Assembly: GCA_017935745.1 (NCBI GenBank)
Contig: JAGBGX010000020.1
Span: 38,890-102,889, forward strand
Length of the DNA stretch: 64,000 nucleotides
Origin: Treponema sp.
GTDB taxonomy: Bacteria; Spirochaetota; Spirochaetia; Treponematales; Treponemataceae
Direction of reading: 5' to 3'
Shown here: one piece after another, positions 63,862 through 64,000 of the stretch
Numbering within the stretch: the first letter of the stretch is position 1
How the letters are laid out: the number at the start of each line of letters is the position of its first letter
The notes under the pieces: generated by a model
What the model saw: only the letters and a program-made list of their open reading frames with translations
Databases searched by the model: none
What the model was told of the DNA's origin: nothing
Translations under genes and position numbers: made by a program

Positions 63862-64000
63862 CGTCCGTCACGGCTGGCCGTGCGGGCATGTTTGAAAGCA
63901 CGAGGGAAGGGACAGCAGAGAGGGGTGGAATGCCGCGCGGGGGAGGGCGGAGGACGCCTTTCCGCGCGGGCAGCGCAAGGAAGAAGAAGAGAGTCCGGCC
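63862..64000 (+). ncRNA. 5' part of a structured RNA, possibly RNase P RNA
   Basis: No reading frame, very G+C-rich, strong promoter just upstream. A CACGG/CCGTG hairpin (about 63867-63887) is followed by CCGCGCGG (63933-63940) pairing with CCGCGCGG (63962-63969) around a GGCG/CGCC inner stem, then a purine-rich stretch and AGAGAGTCCGGCC at the window end. That end resembles the conserved P4 5' strand of bacterial RNase P RNA (GGAAAGTCCGG) placed after a P3-like hairpin, but one highly conserved A is G. The rest lies outside the window, so this is a tentative call. Confidence 0.38.

Overview
The window looks like a chromosome segment of a host- or gut-associated Treponema (Spirochaetota). It carries periplasmic-flagellum genes (fliL, fliS and an flgN-like gene), Bat/MoxR genes, many lipoproteins, several proteins recognisable only as spirochaete-type conserved hypotheticals, a YesM/YesN-like sugar-sensing module and plant-mannan enzymes. 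The species call is inference. No rRNA, tRNA, insertion sequence, prophage or CRISPR array was found.

Layout. 1-424: 5' part of an ammonium transporter gene (minus strand). 779-4021: mannan operon with two GH130 phosphorylases and mannose-6-phosphate isomerase. 4095-9159: four coupled genes for a sugar-sensing module (anchored sugar-binding protein, YesM-like kinase, YesN-like regulator, XylF-like lipoprotein). 9272-16147: MoxR/DUF58/Bat operon. 16169-19614: broken smr gene, J-domain protein, RNase HI, fliL and hflX. 19834-27246: small hypothetical, thioesterase, two divergent genes (a spirochaete hypothetical and a U32 protein), ssb and a large hypothetical. 27484-29953: corA, a SUMF1 protein and a hypothetical. 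29971-31960: GH26 mannanase preceded by a poly-G-frameshifted lipoprotein gene. 32751-41788: gltB, gltD, purA, guaB. 41991-49284: CobW GTPase, rpsU, HD protein, AraC regulator, SpoU methyltransferase, PAP2 protein, endonuclease IV, GerMN protein. 49328-56999: secreted hypothetical, proS, fliS, flgN-like, TetR, DTW protein, lipoprotein, acyl-ACP thioesterase. 57020-63707: addB-addA-like pair. The right edge holds the start of a structured RNA, possibly RNase P RNA.

How genes work together. The GH26 enzyme would cut mannan outside the cell or in the periplasm, the GH130 enzymes would phosphorolyse the oligosaccharides, and ManA would feed fructose-6-P to glycolysis. Two loci 30 kb apart share a 15-nt operator placed 12-13 nt downstream of a strong -10 box, so they look like one regulon. 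The ammonium transporter and GltBD make up nitrogen assimilation.

Main signals worth a second look: the shared mannan operator; a 9-G tract that puts the mannan-locus lipoprotein out of frame and a second 8-G tract that acts as a ribosome binding site; about ten genes whose -10 box lies 6-9 nt before the ATG (leaderless mRNAs); a repeated multi-hairpin element before purA, nfo and a tiny ORF; an in-frame stop in smr; and a BatB-BatC fusion with an internal lipobox.
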